Assembly (NCBI RefSeq): GCF_029961185.1 | Contig: NZ_JASBQQ010000006.1 | Location: 62,001 to 126,000 of the forward strand | Length of the DNA: 64,000 nt | Direction: 5' to 3' | Origin: Albidovulum aestuarii | GTDB lineage: Bacteria > Pseudomonadota > Alphaproteobacteria > Rhodobacterales > Rhodobacteraceae | Shown: positions 43,992 through 52,645 of the stretch, piece after piece | Layout: each line of letters starts with the position of its first letter | Numbering within the stretch: position 1 is the stretch's first letter | Notes under the pieces: model-generated | Told to the model about the DNA's origin: nothing | The model's database searches: none | What the model saw: only the letters and a program-made list of their open reading frames with translations | Position numbers and translations under genes: made by a program

Positions 43992-45412
43992 GCCTTGCCC
44001 TTGCGCTTGACCTTGAACTCCTCGGGGATCGGCATGCGGTTGAAGGCGTCGAGCCCGGCGATGCGGTAGGCCTCGGCGAGCGTCGGGTAGTTGAACGTGT
44101 TCTCGACGAAATAATCGACCGTCCCTTTCAGGTTCAGCACCGCCTGCGCGATATGGATCAGTTCCGTCGCGCCCTCACCCACGATCTGCACACCCAGAAG
44201 CCGCCGCGTCTTGAGGCTGACCAGCATCTTCAGCATACCGTGTTCCAGCCCCATGATATGGCCGCGCGAGGTTTCGCGGAACCGGGCGATGCCGACCTCG
44301 TAGGGGATGCCGCGGCCTTGCGCTTCTTCCTCGGACATGCCGCAGGTGGAGATCTCGGGGACCGAATAGATGCCGTAGGGAAACCACGGGCTTTCCTTCA
44401 GCGTCGGCGTGTCGAGCGCGTGGCAGGCGGCGACGCGGCCCTGCTGCAGCGAGGTAGAGGCCAGCGAGGGATGGCCGATCACATCGCCCGCGGCATAGAT
44501 ATGCGGCACAGTGGTTTGGTACGTCTTTCGGTCGACCTCCAGCCGTCCGCGATGGTCGGTTTCCAACCCGACCGCCTTCAGGTTCAGCGCCTCCGTCGCC
44601 CCCATTCGCCCGGCGGCGTAAAGCAGCATCTCGGTCCGCACATGTCGGCCGTTTTCCAGCGTCACCTCGACATGGTTTTTGGCGTCCTCGATCTTTTCAA
44701 TTTTCGATCCCAGCCTGAGGTCGAGCCCGTTTTCCCGCACCTGATGGGTAAACTCGCTGATCGTATATCGGTCGATGAAATCGAGGAAACTGTCGCGTGG
44801 CTCAATCAGTGTCACGCGCACGTCGAGCGCGGTGAACATGGTCGCATATTCGACCCCGATGACACCCGCGCCGACAACGCAGAGCGAGCGCGGCAATTGC
44901 CCGAGTTCAAGGAATTCGTCGCTGTCCACGACCGTCTTGCCGTTGAAGGGCACGTCCTTGGGCCGGTAGGTCTTGGTCCCCGTGGCGATCAGGAACTTGT
45001 CGGCGGACAGCGTCACCGTCTCGCCCGCCTGTGTTGCCACCTCCACCTCGTTCGGGCCGGTGAACCTGGCCGAACCCAGCAGCGTTTCGACATGGTTGCG
45101 GTTGAACTGGTGTTCCAGCACGTCGACCTCGTAGTCGAGGGTCTTGTGCAGGCGGTTCTTCAGGTCGTCGGAACTGATATCGTCCTTCACCCGGTAGGAC
45201 CGGCCATAGAACGACCGTTCGCGCCAGCCGGACAGGTTCAGCACCGTCTCGCGCAGGGTTTTTGACGGGATCGTGCCGGTATGGACAGACACGCCGCCCA
45301 GCCGGTCCTTGCGGTCGATGACCAGCACCTTGCGCTTCAGCTTGCCCGCCTGAATGGCGGCTGCCTTGCCCGAGGGGCCGGAGCCGATGATGATCAGGTC
45401 ATACTGGCTCAT
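43988..45412 (-). CDS. sthA: Si-specific NAD(P)(+) transhydrogenase
   Basis: 474 residues. FAD-binding [16 protein letters not shown], the sthA-type [19 protein letters not shown] in place of the redox disulfide of lipoamide dehydrogenase, NAD(P)-binding [12 protein letters not shown] and the C-terminal dimerisation domain. It balances NADPH and NADH in the cytoplasm. The start lies 3 bases after the fghA stop, giving a minus-strand run fghA-sthA-DUF188. Confidence 0.93.
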   Translation of the reverse strand: MSQYDLIIIGSGPSGKAAAIQAGKLKRKVLVIDRKDRLGGVSVHTGTIPSKTLRETVLNLSGWRERSFYGRSYRVKDDISSDDLKNRLHKTLDYEVDVLEHQFNRNHVETLLGSARFTGPNEVEVATQAGETVTLSADKFLIATGTKTYRPKDVPFNGKTVVDSDEFLELGQLPRSLCVVGAGVIGVEYATMFTALDVRVTLIEPRDSFLDFIDRYTISEFTHQVRENGLDLRLGSKIEKIEDAKNHVEVTLENGRHVRTEMLLYAAGRMGATEALNLKAVGLETDHRGRLEVDRKTYQTTVPHIYAAGDVIGHPSLASTSLQQGRVAACHALDTPTLKESPWFPYGIYSVPEISTCGMSEEEAQGRGIPYEVGIARFRETSRGHIMGLEHGMLKMLVSLKTRRLLGVQIVGEGATELIHIAQAVLNLKGTVDYFVENTFNYPTLAEAYRIAGLDAFNRMPIPEEFKVKRKGKA

Positions 45413-45415
45413 GTC

Positions 45416-46249
45416 TCACCCTGCATAGAGCGCTTCGGCGTGGAAGGCGATGTGGTCGCGCATGAAGCTGGAGACGAAGAAATAGCTGTGGTCATAGCCC
45501 GGCTGCATGCGGAACTGGCCGTTCTGGCGACGTTCCATCATTGCCTGTGCCAGCGCCTCGGGCTTCAGGAGATCAAGGAACTGGTCCTTCGACCCCTGAT
45601 CAATCAGGACCGGCCCGTCGAAGCCGAGCCGCCGCATCAGCAGCGTAGAATCGTGTGGCGCCCAAAGATTTTCATCGGCCCCGAGATAGGCGCCAAGCTG
45701 CTTCCGGCCCCAGTCCGACTGTGTCGGATGGGCGATGGGTGCGAAAGCGGACACAGACCGGAACCGCCCCGGCAGTCGCATCGCCATGGTCAAGGCGCCA
45801 TGCCCGCCCATGGAATGGCCGGTGATCGCCTGCCGGTCCTCGGCGACGGCGAAATTGGCGGTGACGATCGCGGGCAGTTCCTCGGCCACGTAGTCCCACA
45901 TGCGGAAATGCGGAGCCCAAGGTGCTTCTATCGCGTTGACGTAGAACCCCGCGCCCTGTCCCAGATCGTAGGCCTCGTCATTGGCCACACCCTCACCGCG
46001 CGGCGAGGTGTCCGGGAAGACCAGCGCAATGCCTGCCTCGGCCGCCCAGGCCTGCGCCCCGGCCTTCACCATGGCGTTTTCATGGGTGCAGGTCAGGCCC
46101 GACAGGTACCACAGTACCGGAACCGGCCCCTCGGCGGCCTCTTCCGGCAGGAAAAGCCCGAAGGTCATATCGCAGCCGCAGGCATCCGAGGCGTGAGAAT
46201 AGACCCCCTGAATCCCGCCAAAGCATTTGTTTTCTGAAAGCGTCTGCAT
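45416..46249 (-). CDS. fghA: S-formylglutathione hydrolase
   Basis: 277 residues of the esterase D family. The nucleophile elbow is GHSMGGHGAL (Ser ~148), the Asp is in DQGSKDQFL and the His in YDHSYFFV. It frees formate from S-formylglutathione in formaldehyde oxidation. The partner alcohol dehydrogenase (adhI/frmA) is not in the window. AAGGAAG precedes the ATG. Confidence 0.95.
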   Translation of the reverse strand: MQTLSENKCFGGIQGVYSHASDACGCDMTFGLFLPEEAAEGPVPVLWYLSGLTCTHENAMVKAGAQAWAAEAGIALVFPDTSPRGEGVANDEAYDLGQGAGFYVNAIEAPWAPHFRMWDYVAEELPAIVTANFAVAEDRQAITGHSMGGHGALTMAMRLPGRFRSVSAFAPIAHPTQSDWGRKQLGAYLGADENLWAPHDSTLLMRRLGFDGPVLIDQGSKDQFLDLLKPEALAQAMMERRQNGQFRMQPGYDHSYFFVSSFMRDHIAFHAEALYAG

Positions 46250-46263
46250 GGGTCTTCCTTTCT

Positions 46264-47193
46264 TCAGGCTCCGGTGATCCAGGCGACCACCAGCGATACG
46301 GTCACGATGCTGACCATCGTGGAAATCAGGATCGAGGCCGACACCCGCTGTGGTGCCACCCCGTAATTGCGGGCGAGGATATAGACATTCCCCGCCACCG
46401 GTAAGGCCGCCGCCGCGATCATCACGCCCGCCGCGTAGGGTTCGACCTTGAAAATCACCAGCGCCGCGATGGCAACCGCCAGGGGATGAAGTGCCAGCTT
46501 GGCAAAGGAAAGCCAGAGCGCGACCGACAATCTTTCGGCCGTTTTCGACGCAAGCGACGCGCCGATGGCAAAAAGTGCGCCGGGCGTGGCGGCAGCGCCG
46601 AGGATCATCAGGAATTCGTCGACCGGGGCAGGCAGCGTCAGGTTGGCGGAAGAGACCGCAAGGCCAAGCACCATTGCGACGATCATCGGGTTCTTAAGAA
46701 GGCCAAGCGCCAGCGTCTTGAAGATGCGGGGGGACAGATGCCCTTCCCGTGCGCCGGTGATGATGAGGGTGATGAGGCTGGAAAAGACGATGAGGTCGAT
46801 GGCCAGCAGCATCAGGACCGGTCCCGCGGCTTCGGGACCCAGAAGCGCGGTCAACAGCGGAACGCCAAGAAAGCCGGTATTGCCGATCACGGCGCATTGC
46901 GCCTCCACCGCCATTTCGGTCGCCGGGATGCCGCGCAGACGCGCAACGAGAGTCGCGAGCAGATAGACGGCAAGGCATCCGGTCAGATAGGCAGCGGCGA
47001 AACGCGCGTCAAAGATCTCGGCCAGCGACAGTTTGGCAGCGAAGCGAAAGAGCATCGCCGAGAGTGCGAAATAGAAGACAAAGCGAGTGAGGTATTCGGT
47101 CGCGACCTCGGGAAAGAAACGGGTGCGGCCCGCGAACCAGCCAAGGCCGATCAGCGCGAAGAAGGGAAGCGTTTTCAGGAAGATCGCGAGCAT
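46264..47193 (-). CDS. AEC-family auxin-efflux-like transporter
   Basis: 309 residues, ten transmembrane segments in two repeats of five: FFALIGLGWFAGRTRFF and NTGFLGVPLLTALLGPEA in the first half, KNPMIVAMVLGLAV and AAALPVAGNVYILARNYGV in the second. Family members export malate, malonate and similar acids. It is 14 bases upstream of fghA in the same direction, so possibly co-transcribed. Confidence 0.9.
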   Translation of the reverse strand: MLAIFLKTLPFFALIGLGWFAGRTRFFPEVATEYLTRFVFYFALSAMLFRFAAKLSLAEIFDARFAAAYLTGCLAVYLLATLVARLRGIPATEMAVEAQCAVIGNTGFLGVPLLTALLGPEAAGPVLMLLAIDLIVFSSLITLIITGAREGHLSPRIFKTLALGLLKNPMIVAMVLGLAVSSANLTLPAPVDEFLMILGAAATPGALFAIGASLASKTAERLSVALWLSFAKLALHPLAVAIAALVIFKVEPYAAGVMIAAAALPVAGNVYILARNYGVAPQRVSASILISTMVSIVTVSLVVAWITGA

Positions 47194-47234
47194 CGGTTCC
47201 CGTCTAGCACGGTGCCATTGCCGGGACCATCACG

Positions 47235-47930
47235 TCAGCCCTTCCGAACCGTCAAAATCTCTGCCAGTGGCTTCTTGATCTTCGCCACAGCGGGCACTGT
47301 CGCCCCCTCTGCAGCGCGGCCCACGGCGATGATCATCACCGGCTTTTCGCTGTCAGGGCGGTCACAGAGACCGTTTAGGAACTTCATCGGATTGGGCGTG
47401 TGGGTCAGCGTCGAAAGCCCGGCATGGTGCAGGGCGGCAATCAGGAAGCCAGTGGCAATGCCGACGCTTTCGGGCACATAGTAGTTCTTGTACCGCTCGC
47501 CGTCATGGGTCACGCCATAACGCTGCGCGAAGACGACGATCAGCCAGGGCGCGATATCGAGATGGGGTTTGGAGACACCCGTCCCGATCGGCTCGAGCGC
47601 CTTCAGCCACTCCTCGCCTGCACCGCCCGCGTAAAAGGTCTCTTCCTCCTTCTCGGCGGCGGCGCGGATTTCGGCCTTCATCGCAGGATCGGAAATCGCC
47701 ACGAAATGCCAGGGCTGGTGATTGGCGCCCGAAGGCGCGGTCCCGGCCGCGGCGACACAAGCCGCGATCACCTCCTCCGGCACCGGATCAGCGCTGAAAT
47801 CGCGCACCGTGTGGCGTTTCTTCATGTAATCGCGGAAAGCCTCGGCCGCTTTCAAAGCCTTGGCATCGCCCAGCGCCACCCGGTCAGGCAGCGGCAAGGG
47901 CTGATAGCTGACCTTGTCCTTGAAATACAT
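47235..47930 (-). CDS. Nitroreductase-family flavoprotein, deiodinase-like branch
   Basis: 231 residues. The pattern KKRHTVRDFSADPVPEEVI, AGTAPSGANHQPWHFVAISDP, LIAALHHAGLSTLTHTPNP matches the iodotyrosine deiodinase-like branch of FMN nitroreductases rather than NfsB. The Arg and Ser of the FMN site (TVRDFS, PSGANHQPWHF) are intact. Bacterial members reduce halogenated or nitro-aromatic phenols. Substrate here unknown. Starts close to mbfA's stop (30 bases). Confidence 0.85.
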   Translation of the reverse strand: MYFKDKVSYQPLPLPDRVALGDAKALKAAEAFRDYMKKRHTVRDFSADPVPEEVIAACVAAAGTAPSGANHQPWHFVAISDPAMKAEIRAAAEKEEETFYAGGAGEEWLKALEPIGTGVSKPHLDIAPWLIVVFAQRYGVTHDGERYKNYYVPESVGIATGFLIAALHHAGLSTLTHTPNPMKFLNGLCDRPDSEKPVMIIAVGRAAEGATVPAVAKIKKPLAEILTVRKG

Positions 47931-47960
47931 GGATCGCTCCCCGGCTGTTTGCCGGGAATA

Positions 47961-48938
47961 CTACCCACCCCCGATCAGAACGCCAGCGGCAAAGACCAGC
48001 GCGCCGCCCAGAACGACCTGAAAGGTCGCGCGCAGGAACGGGGTCTCCATGTAGCGGTTCTGGATCCAGACGATGGCCCAAAGCTCCACAAAGACGATGG
48101 CGATGGCGATGACTGTCGCGGTCCAGAAATCGGGGATCAGGTAAGGCAGCGCGTGGCCGAGCCCGCCTAAGGTCGTCATCACACCGGCCGAAATACCCCG
48201 CTTCATGGGTGAGCCGCGGCCCGAGAGCACGCCATCATCCGACGCGACCTCGGTAAAGCCCATCGAAATGCCCGCGCCGACGGCGGCGGCAAGGCCCACG
48301 AGGAACGTCGTCCATGTGTCCTGAGTGGCAAAGGCCGTGGCAAAGATCGGCGCCAAGGTCGAAACCGAACCGTCCATCAGCCCGGCCAATCCCGGCTGAA
48401 CCCAGGTCAGCACGAACTGGCGGTGGGCGGCGCGGTCCTCCTCCCCCTTCGCCTCTTCGTCGAGATGCGCCTCGGCCAGATCGCCGGCTTTCTTCTCGTG
48501 CTTCGCCTCAGCGGCGGCGAGATCACCTAGAAGTTTGCGAGTCTCGGCATCCTTGGTCGCGGCGGCTGCCCGTCGGTAAAAGGCCTCAGCCTCGCGCTCC
48601 ATCGCCTCGGCCTCAGACCGCATCCGGTCGAGCCCGAGATTTTCCACGAGCCATACGGGCCGGCGGGCGTAAAACCCGGCCACATGTTCGCGCCGGATCA
48701 ACGGTATCACATCCCCGAACCGCGCCTTGTGGCGTTCGATCAGCCAGTGGCGATGGGTGTCCTCTTCCTTTGCCATCGCCTCGAAAACGGCGGCGGATGA
48801 GGGAAAGTCGGCGCGCAACCGTTCGGCATAGGTCCGGTAGATGCGGGCGTCATCCTCCTCGGATGAAATCGCTAGCGCGAGCACTTCCTGCTCGCTCAGG
48901 TCCGAGAAGCGGCGGCGGCTGGCGAAGCCGGGGATCAT
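47961..48938 (-). CDS. mbfA: Membrane-bound ferritin-like iron exporter MbfA
   Basis: 325 residues. Residues ~1-150 are a ferritin-like di-iron domain (LALAISSEEDDARIYRTYAERL, MAKEEDTHRHWLIERH, AEAFYRRAAAATKDAETR, AEAKHEKKAGDL with EEDxxH/EAKH ligands); residues ~185-325 are a VIT1/CCC1-type membrane domain (WVQPGLAGLMDGSVSTLAPI). MbfA exports iron and protects from peroxide. ATG 48938 has GGAGG upstream. An Irr-type box overlaps the promoter. The fused architecture is diagnostic. Confidence 0.95.
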   Translation of the reverse strand: MIPGFASRRRFSDLSEQEVLALAISSEEDDARIYRTYAERLRADFPSSAAVFEAMAKEEDTHRHWLIERHKARFGDVIPLIRREHVAGFYARRPVWLVENLGLDRMRSEAEAMEREAEAFYRRAAAATKDAETRKLLGDLAAAEAKHEKKAGDLAEAHLDEEAKGEEDRAAHRQFVLTWVQPGLAGLMDGSVSTLAPIFATAFATQDTWTTFLVGLAAAVGAGISMGFTEVASDDGVLSGRGSPMKRGISAGVMTTLGGLGHALPYLIPDFWTATVIAIAIVFVELWAIVWIQNRYMETPFLRATFQVVLGGALVFAAGVLIGGG

Positions 48939-48950
48939 GGAAGCCTCCAG

Positions 48951-48967
48951 TTTGGAACGATTCCAAA
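48951..48967. promoter_or_regulatory. Irr-type iron control element upstream of mbfA
   Basis: TTTGGAACGATTCCAAA is a perfect 7-3-7 inverted repeat 13 bases upstream of the mbfA start. It fits the iron control element recognised by Irr in Rhizobiales and Rhodobacterales (TTnAGAA-type arms). mbfA is an established Irr target, repressed when iron is low. Confidence 0.85.
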
Positions 48968-49012
48968 CTAGGGGGCCGGAGGCGGGGCGGCAAGAGCGGA
49001 AAATAGCCAATT

Positions 49013-49030
49013 CTGAACTAATGGGTTCAG
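49013..49030. promoter_or_regulatory. TetR-type operator 1 (upstream of small secreted peptide gene)
   Basis: CTGAACTAATGGGTTCAG, perfect 6-6-6 inverted repeat. Resembles sites of TetR-family repressors. It is the furthest from the peptide gene, about 67 bases upstream of its start. Confidence 0.65.
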
Positions 49031-49048
49031 TTTGACCTTGAAATTCCG

Positions 49049-49065
49049 AACTGATCGGTTTAGTT
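49049..49065. promoter_or_regulatory. TetR-type operator 2
   Basis: AACTGATCGGTTTAGTT has AACT/AGTT ends in inverted order around a partly symmetric core. It shares AACTG and GTTTAGT with the third site. Confidence 0.65.
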
Positions 49066-49091
49066 CTGAATTACTAAACGAAACAGTTCAG
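49066..49091. promoter_or_regulatory. TetR-type operator 3
   Basis: ACTAAACGAAACAGTT (49073-49088) is the reverse-complement form of operator 2 (AACTGTTTCGTTTAGT), flanked by CTGAA and TTCAG arms at 49066-49070 and 49087-49091. It ends 5 bases before the ATG at 49097, so a bound repressor would block transcription initiation or elongation. Confidence 0.6.
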
Positions 49092-49096
49092 AATGG

Positions 49097-49282
49097 ATGT
49101 CTCTCATGACACGGATTCGCACCCTTCTCACCGCAATCGCCCTTGGACTGACCGCAGCTCCGGCCCTTGCCGGTGGTGTGACTTTCGATCTTCCGCGCCT
49201 TCAGTTCCCGACCGATGACACTGGCGCCACCCGGGGTTGCCACAGCGTGACCACGCCGGTCTGCGCACCGAAAGGTCAGTGA
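49097..49282 (+). CDS. Small secreted peptide gene under TetR operators
   Basis: 61 residues, with a classic signal peptide (RIRTLLTAIALGLTAAPALA) and a mature part of ~35 residues: GGVTFDLPRLQFPTDD followed by GCHSVTTPVCAPKG, with two cysteines. No family recognised. The ATG at 49106 would also fit. Its upstream region holds three palindromic operators and a terminator follows, so it is a real, tightly controlled one-gene unit. It may act in the envelope, for example as a small metal- or membrane-stress-related protein; unproven. Confidence 0.7.
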   Translation: MSLMTRIRTLLTAIALGLTAAPALAGGVTFDLPRLQFPTDDTGATRGCHSVTTPVCAPKGQ

Positions 49283-49312
49283 CCATCCCCTGCCTCATCC
49301 CGGCGGGATCTT

Positions 49313-49341
49313 CGGGCGGGCCCAGGCCTGCCCGTTTTTTT
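49313..49341 (+). terminator. Rho-independent terminator after the small secreted peptide gene
   Basis: CGGGCGGGCC…GGCCTGCCCG forms a stem of about nine to ten pairs (one G-U) and is followed directly by seven T residues. It lies 30 bases after the stop at 49282 and before the TetR gene. Confidence 0.9.
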
Positions 49342-49400
49342 ACGTCCGCGCTTGTCGTCAGCAAGGCAGGCGGTCTATCCTTTCTGCGGGGAGTGACCGC

Positions 49401-50027
49401 ATGACAGCAAACGCCGCCTTGGCAACCATCAAACGTGGCCGCAAGTTCGACCAGGTGCTGGAGGGCGCGCGTACCGTGTTCCTGCGCGACGGGTTTGAGG
49501 GCGCAAGTGTCGATGATATCGCCGCCGAGGCCGGCGTGTCGAAAGCGACGCTTTACGCGTATTTCCCCGACAAACGCATGCTCTTCGTCGAGGTCGCCAA
49601 GGGCGAATGCCAGCGCCAGGCGGACGAGGCCGAAGCGCTGGTCACGCTCACGGCACCGCCGCAGATGGTTCTTCCCGTAGCGGCCCGCAAGATCGTCGAT
49701 TTCTTCCTGACCGATTTCGGCCGCTCGACCTTCCGCATCTGCGTGGCTGAGGCCGAGCGGTTCCCCGAACTGGGGCAGGAATTCTATGCGACCGGGCCGG
49801 GCCTGCTGAACGAACGCATCTCGGCCTATCTGACCGGCGCGGTGGAACGGGGCGAGTTGGTCATCGAGGATATCCACCTTGCCGCCGCTCAATTCGCGGA
49901 GCTTTGCAAGGCCGATATCTTTCCCTGCGTCTGTTTCGGCATCAAACGCGAGTTTTCGGTGGATGACCGGAACCGTGTGGCCATGGGCGCGGTCGAGATG
50001 TTTCTGGCGCGCTACGGGGTGAAGTGA
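49401..50027 (+). CDS. TetR/AcrR-family regulator
   Basis: 208 residues. N-terminal HTH: VLEGARTVFLRDGFEGASVDDIAAEAGVSKATLYAYFPDKRMLFVEV. C-terminal domain helical, with a Cys-containing segment FPCVCFGIKREF. The three palindromes at 49013-49091 are its probable targets, controlling the small secreted peptide gene; the terminator between the two means it has its own transcript, and ends 46 bases from the convergent NYN gene. Confidence 0.9.
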   Translation: MTANAALATIKRGRKFDQVLEGARTVFLRDGFEGASVDDIAAEAGVSKATLYAYFPDKRMLFVEVAKGECQRQADEAEALVTLTAPPQMVLPVAARKIVDFFLTDFGRSTFRICVAEAERFPELGQEFYATGPGLLNERISAYLTGAVERGELVIEDIHLAAAQFAELCKADIFPCVCFGIKREFSVDDRNRVAMGAVEMFLARYGVK

Positions 50028-50073
50028 GCCTGCAGCGCCACCGAATGCGCGGCTTTCAGATCCCCGAAACCAA

Positions 50074-50787
50074 TCAGTCCACCCTGCGGACAAAGATGTG
50101 ATTGCCCTCGCGCTTGGTCTCGAACCGCTTGAGGTCACCGACAAGATCGCTCAGCTTGCGCTTGCCATAGGTCCTTGTGTCGAAATCGGGATTGTCGGCC
50201 ACGATCCGCTGCCCAATGAGGCCGAGCAGATACCAGTCGTCCTCCTGATCAATCTTGGCCATCGCCCGGATGATCAGATCGACGGCTTCCTTCGGCGACC
50301 GCTTCGCCCCGGATTTGGCAGCCGCGCCCTTGGCGGGTTCCGGATCCTCGACGATGTTCTCGATAAAGACGAAGCGGTTGCAGACATTGCGCAGCGCTTC
50401 GGGTGTCTTCGCCTCGCCGATGCCGATTACCTCCAGCCCTTCCTCGCGGATACGGCTGGCGAGACGGGTGAAGTCGCTGTCGGACGAGACCAGAACAAAA
50501 CCGTCGAACTTGCCCGCATGCAGGATGTCCATCGCGTCGATCACAAGGCCGATATCGCTGGCATTCTTGCCCTTGGTATTGGCTGATTCCTGATGCGTCA
50601 CGAGGCCGAGCTGGCGCGCCTTCTCTTTCCAGCCGTTGAGCTGGGGATTGGACCAGTCGCCGTAGACCCGACGCAGGGCGGGTTCGCCGTAGGCCGTGAT
50701 TTCCTTCAGGATCGCCTCGGCATTACGGGCGACGACATTGTCGGCATCAATCAGTACGGCAAGCAGGGGAACCTCGGCACGGGCCAT
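50074..50787 (-). CDS. NYN-domain protein with C-terminal OST-HTH/LOTUS domain
   Basis: 237 residues. N-terminal PIN-like NYN nuclease domain with the acidic motifs VLIDADNV (Asp ~15), KNASDIGLVIDAMD and VLVSSDSDFTRLASRI; residues ~165-237 look like an OST-HTH RNA-binding domain (DDWYLLGLIGQRIVADNPDFDTRTYGKRKLSDLV). Probably an RNA-processing protein. Substrate unknown. Confidence 0.92.
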   Translation of the reverse strand: MARAEVPLLAVLIDADNVVARNAEAILKEITAYGEPALRRVYGDWSNPQLNGWKEKARQLGLVTHQESANTKGKNASDIGLVIDAMDILHAGKFDGFVLVSSDSDFTRLASRIREEGLEVIGIGEAKTPEALRNVCNRFVFIENIVEDPEPAKGAAAKSGAKRSPKEAVDLIIRAMAKIDQEDDWYLLGLIGQRIVADNPDFDTRTYGKRKLSDLVGDLKRFETKREGNHIFVRRVD

Positions 50788-50829
50788 CAGCGGTGTCTTT
50801 CTGTGTGGGGGGGCATGACCGCCACCCTG

Positions 50830-51312
50830 TCACAGTGCGCGGTACATGACCAGCGCGTCGACGTAGCCCTCTCTTGGATGCAGGAAGGCGCCGGGCAGGC
50901 GACCAACCGTCCCGAAGCCATGGCTTTCCCAGATCGCGATGGCCCGTTCATTCGTCGCGACGACGAAATTGAACTGCATCGCGCGGAACCCGGCGGCTTT
51001 CGCAGTATCGAGCGCGTGACGCAGCATGTGTCGGGCCACACCCTTGCCCGTCGTCCCGGTGGCGGTGACAAACCCGCAATTGCAGACATGCGCCCCGCCG
51101 CCCTTCTGATTGGGAGTCAGGAAATAGGTGCCAAGGGGGGTACCGTTTTCCTCGGCGACATAGACCTGATGGGGTGCGCCCGACCAATAGTCCAGCGCCG
51201 CCTCGCGGCTTATGTCGCGTGGAACGCAATAGGTTTCGCCTGCCCGGAAGACGGGCTCAAGCATCCTCCAGATATTGTCGTCATCTGCCGCGGTCGCCGG
51301 ACGTATCTGCAT
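50830..51312 (-). CDS. GNAT family N-acetyltransferase
   Basis: 160 residues. Acetyl-CoA motif FVTATGTTGKGVARHMLRHALDTAK at ~80 (with a modified R/QxxGxG/A loop, TTGKGVA) and FNFVVATNERAIAIWESHGFGTVGRLPGAF for the C-terminal GNAT part. MQIRPATAADDDNIWRM is a normal family N-terminus. Substrate unknown. Confidence 0.9.
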   Translation of the reverse strand: MQIRPATAADDDNIWRMLEPVFRAGETYCVPRDISREAALDYWSGAPHQVYVAEENGTPLGTYFLTPNQKGGGAHVCNCGFVTATGTTGKGVARHMLRHALDTAKAAGFRAMQFNFVVATNERAIAIWESHGFGTVGRLPGAFLHPREGYVDALVMYRAL

Positions 51313-51357
51313 GTTCGCTCCACCAGGATTTTCGTTTGGGTCAGGCGACCGGACGGA

Positions 51358-52143
51358 CTAAGCGCGTCCCGGGCCCAGATAGGCGAAGCGGTAGGCCAGC
51401 GCCACGCCGCCCGCGCCGCCAAGGATATTGCCGAGTGTCACCCAGAAGAGATTGGCCGCTGCGCCCACCAGATTCGGTTCACCTCCCGCAGCCCAACCCT
51501 GCGGCAGGAAATACATGTTGGCGACCGAATGTTCGAGGCCGAGCATCACGAAGCCGGTCACCGGCCAGAGGATGGCAAGAATCTTGCCTGCCGCCGTCCG
51601 TGCGGCGAAGGTCAGCCAGACGGCAAGGCAGACCAGTGCATTGCACAGCACGCCGCGCACAAGGGCCTCCACCGGTGGCAGGCTGGACTTGGCCAGCGCG
51701 ATCTGCGCCGCCGTCCCGCCCATTTTCCCGTCGAGCAGGCCGGACAGGCCAAACGCCACGGCAAGCCCGACCGCGCCCACCAGATTGCCGAGATAGACAA
51801 CGACCCAGTTGCGAAAGAGCTGTTGCCGCGTGATCCGCCTGTCAACGGCCGCCATCACCATCAGGGCATTGCCGGTGAAAAGCTCCGCCCCACCGACAAC
51901 AACAAGGATAAGCCCGAGCGAGAAGACCAAACCGCCAAGCATCCGCGCCGGGCCATAGCCCATATCGGTCCCGGTCATGACCATCGTATAGGCCGCCGCG
52001 CCGAAGCCGATGAAGGCCCCGGCAAGCATGGCAAGCACGAACATCTGTGCCAGCGGCAGCGCGGCCTTGGCCACGCCCGCGCTTTCCATGAGTCGGGCGA
52101 TCTCGGCCGGTTTGTAGGCGTCGGGATGCGGTGTGTCGTTCAT
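51358..52143 (-). CDS. Formate/nitrite transporter family channel
   Basis: 261 residues, six transmembrane helices. FNT features are AGAFIGFGAAAYTMV, GGAELFTGNALMVMAA (helix 2 break), NWVVVYLGNLVGAV and GLEHSVANMYFLP (His-containing S-loop). These channels pass formate or nitrite in antiport or with protons. Ten kilobases from nirS, a nitrite role is possible but not shown. ATG 52143 preferred; the 22 extra N-terminal residues of the open frame lack family likeness. Confidence 0.9.
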   Translation of the reverse strand: MNDTPHPDAYKPAEIARLMESAGVAKAALPLAQMFVLAMLAGAFIGFGAAAYTMVMTGTDMGYGPARMLGGLVFSLGLILVVVGGAELFTGNALMVMAAVDRRITRQQLFRNWVVVYLGNLVGAVGLAVAFGLSGLLDGKMGGTAAQIALAKSSLPPVEALVRGVLCNALVCLAVWLTFAARTAAGKILAILWPVTGFVMLGLEHSVANMYFLPQGWAAGGEPNLVGAAANLFWVTLGNILGGAGGVALAYRFAYLGPGRA

Positions 52144-52198
52144 GGGCGGAGAGGATAGCGGATTAGGTTGCGCCGTCCACTCCGTCCGCGAAACACCG

Positions 52199-52453
52199 TC
52201 AGCCTTCAACCCTCAGGATGCTGGTGATCGAGGCGACCCCAGTATCGCCACCCCCGACATAGTCGATCCTGACCATGTCGCCGGCGACCAGATCGGGAGA
52301 GGTTTCAGTCGTGTCGGCCAGCGGCCAGATGGTCTTGTCATCAAGCACGATGACATTTGCCACGCGATCGAAGGCAAGAATTCTGCCGGTGGTTTCGTCG
52401 GCGATGGCGGGGGTGGAAAGCAGCAGAGGCAGGGCAAGCAAAAGCGCGCGCAT
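52199..52453 (-). CDS. Small periplasmic hypothetical protein
   Basis: 84 residues. Signal peptide RALLLALPLLLSTPAIA, then a short beta-rich domain (GRILAFDRVANVIVLDDKTIWPL, DLVAGDMVRIDYVGGGD) resembling the DUF1344-type fold. ATG 52453 places the signal peptide at the N-terminus. Its function is unknown. Confidence 0.75.
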   Translation of the reverse strand: MRALLLALPLLLSTPAIADETTGRILAFDRVANVIVLDDKTIWPLADTTETSPDLVAGDMVRIDYVGGGDTGVASITSILRVEG

Positions 52454-52645
52454 GGGCGTCACTCCAAAGGGGTTGCCGGCGCAAGCTATCACCGGAAAAA
52501 TGAGTCGGGCAGAGGGAATAAATCACCCGGTGCGCGGGTCGGTCTGCCATGATGAGGCCCATTTTGCCAGGTACCGAACGGTATGGCTGAACAACCGCAC
52601 CTTCGAATGGGCAGGCCGTCGCCGGAGCGCCGACGAAAGCCGGGC

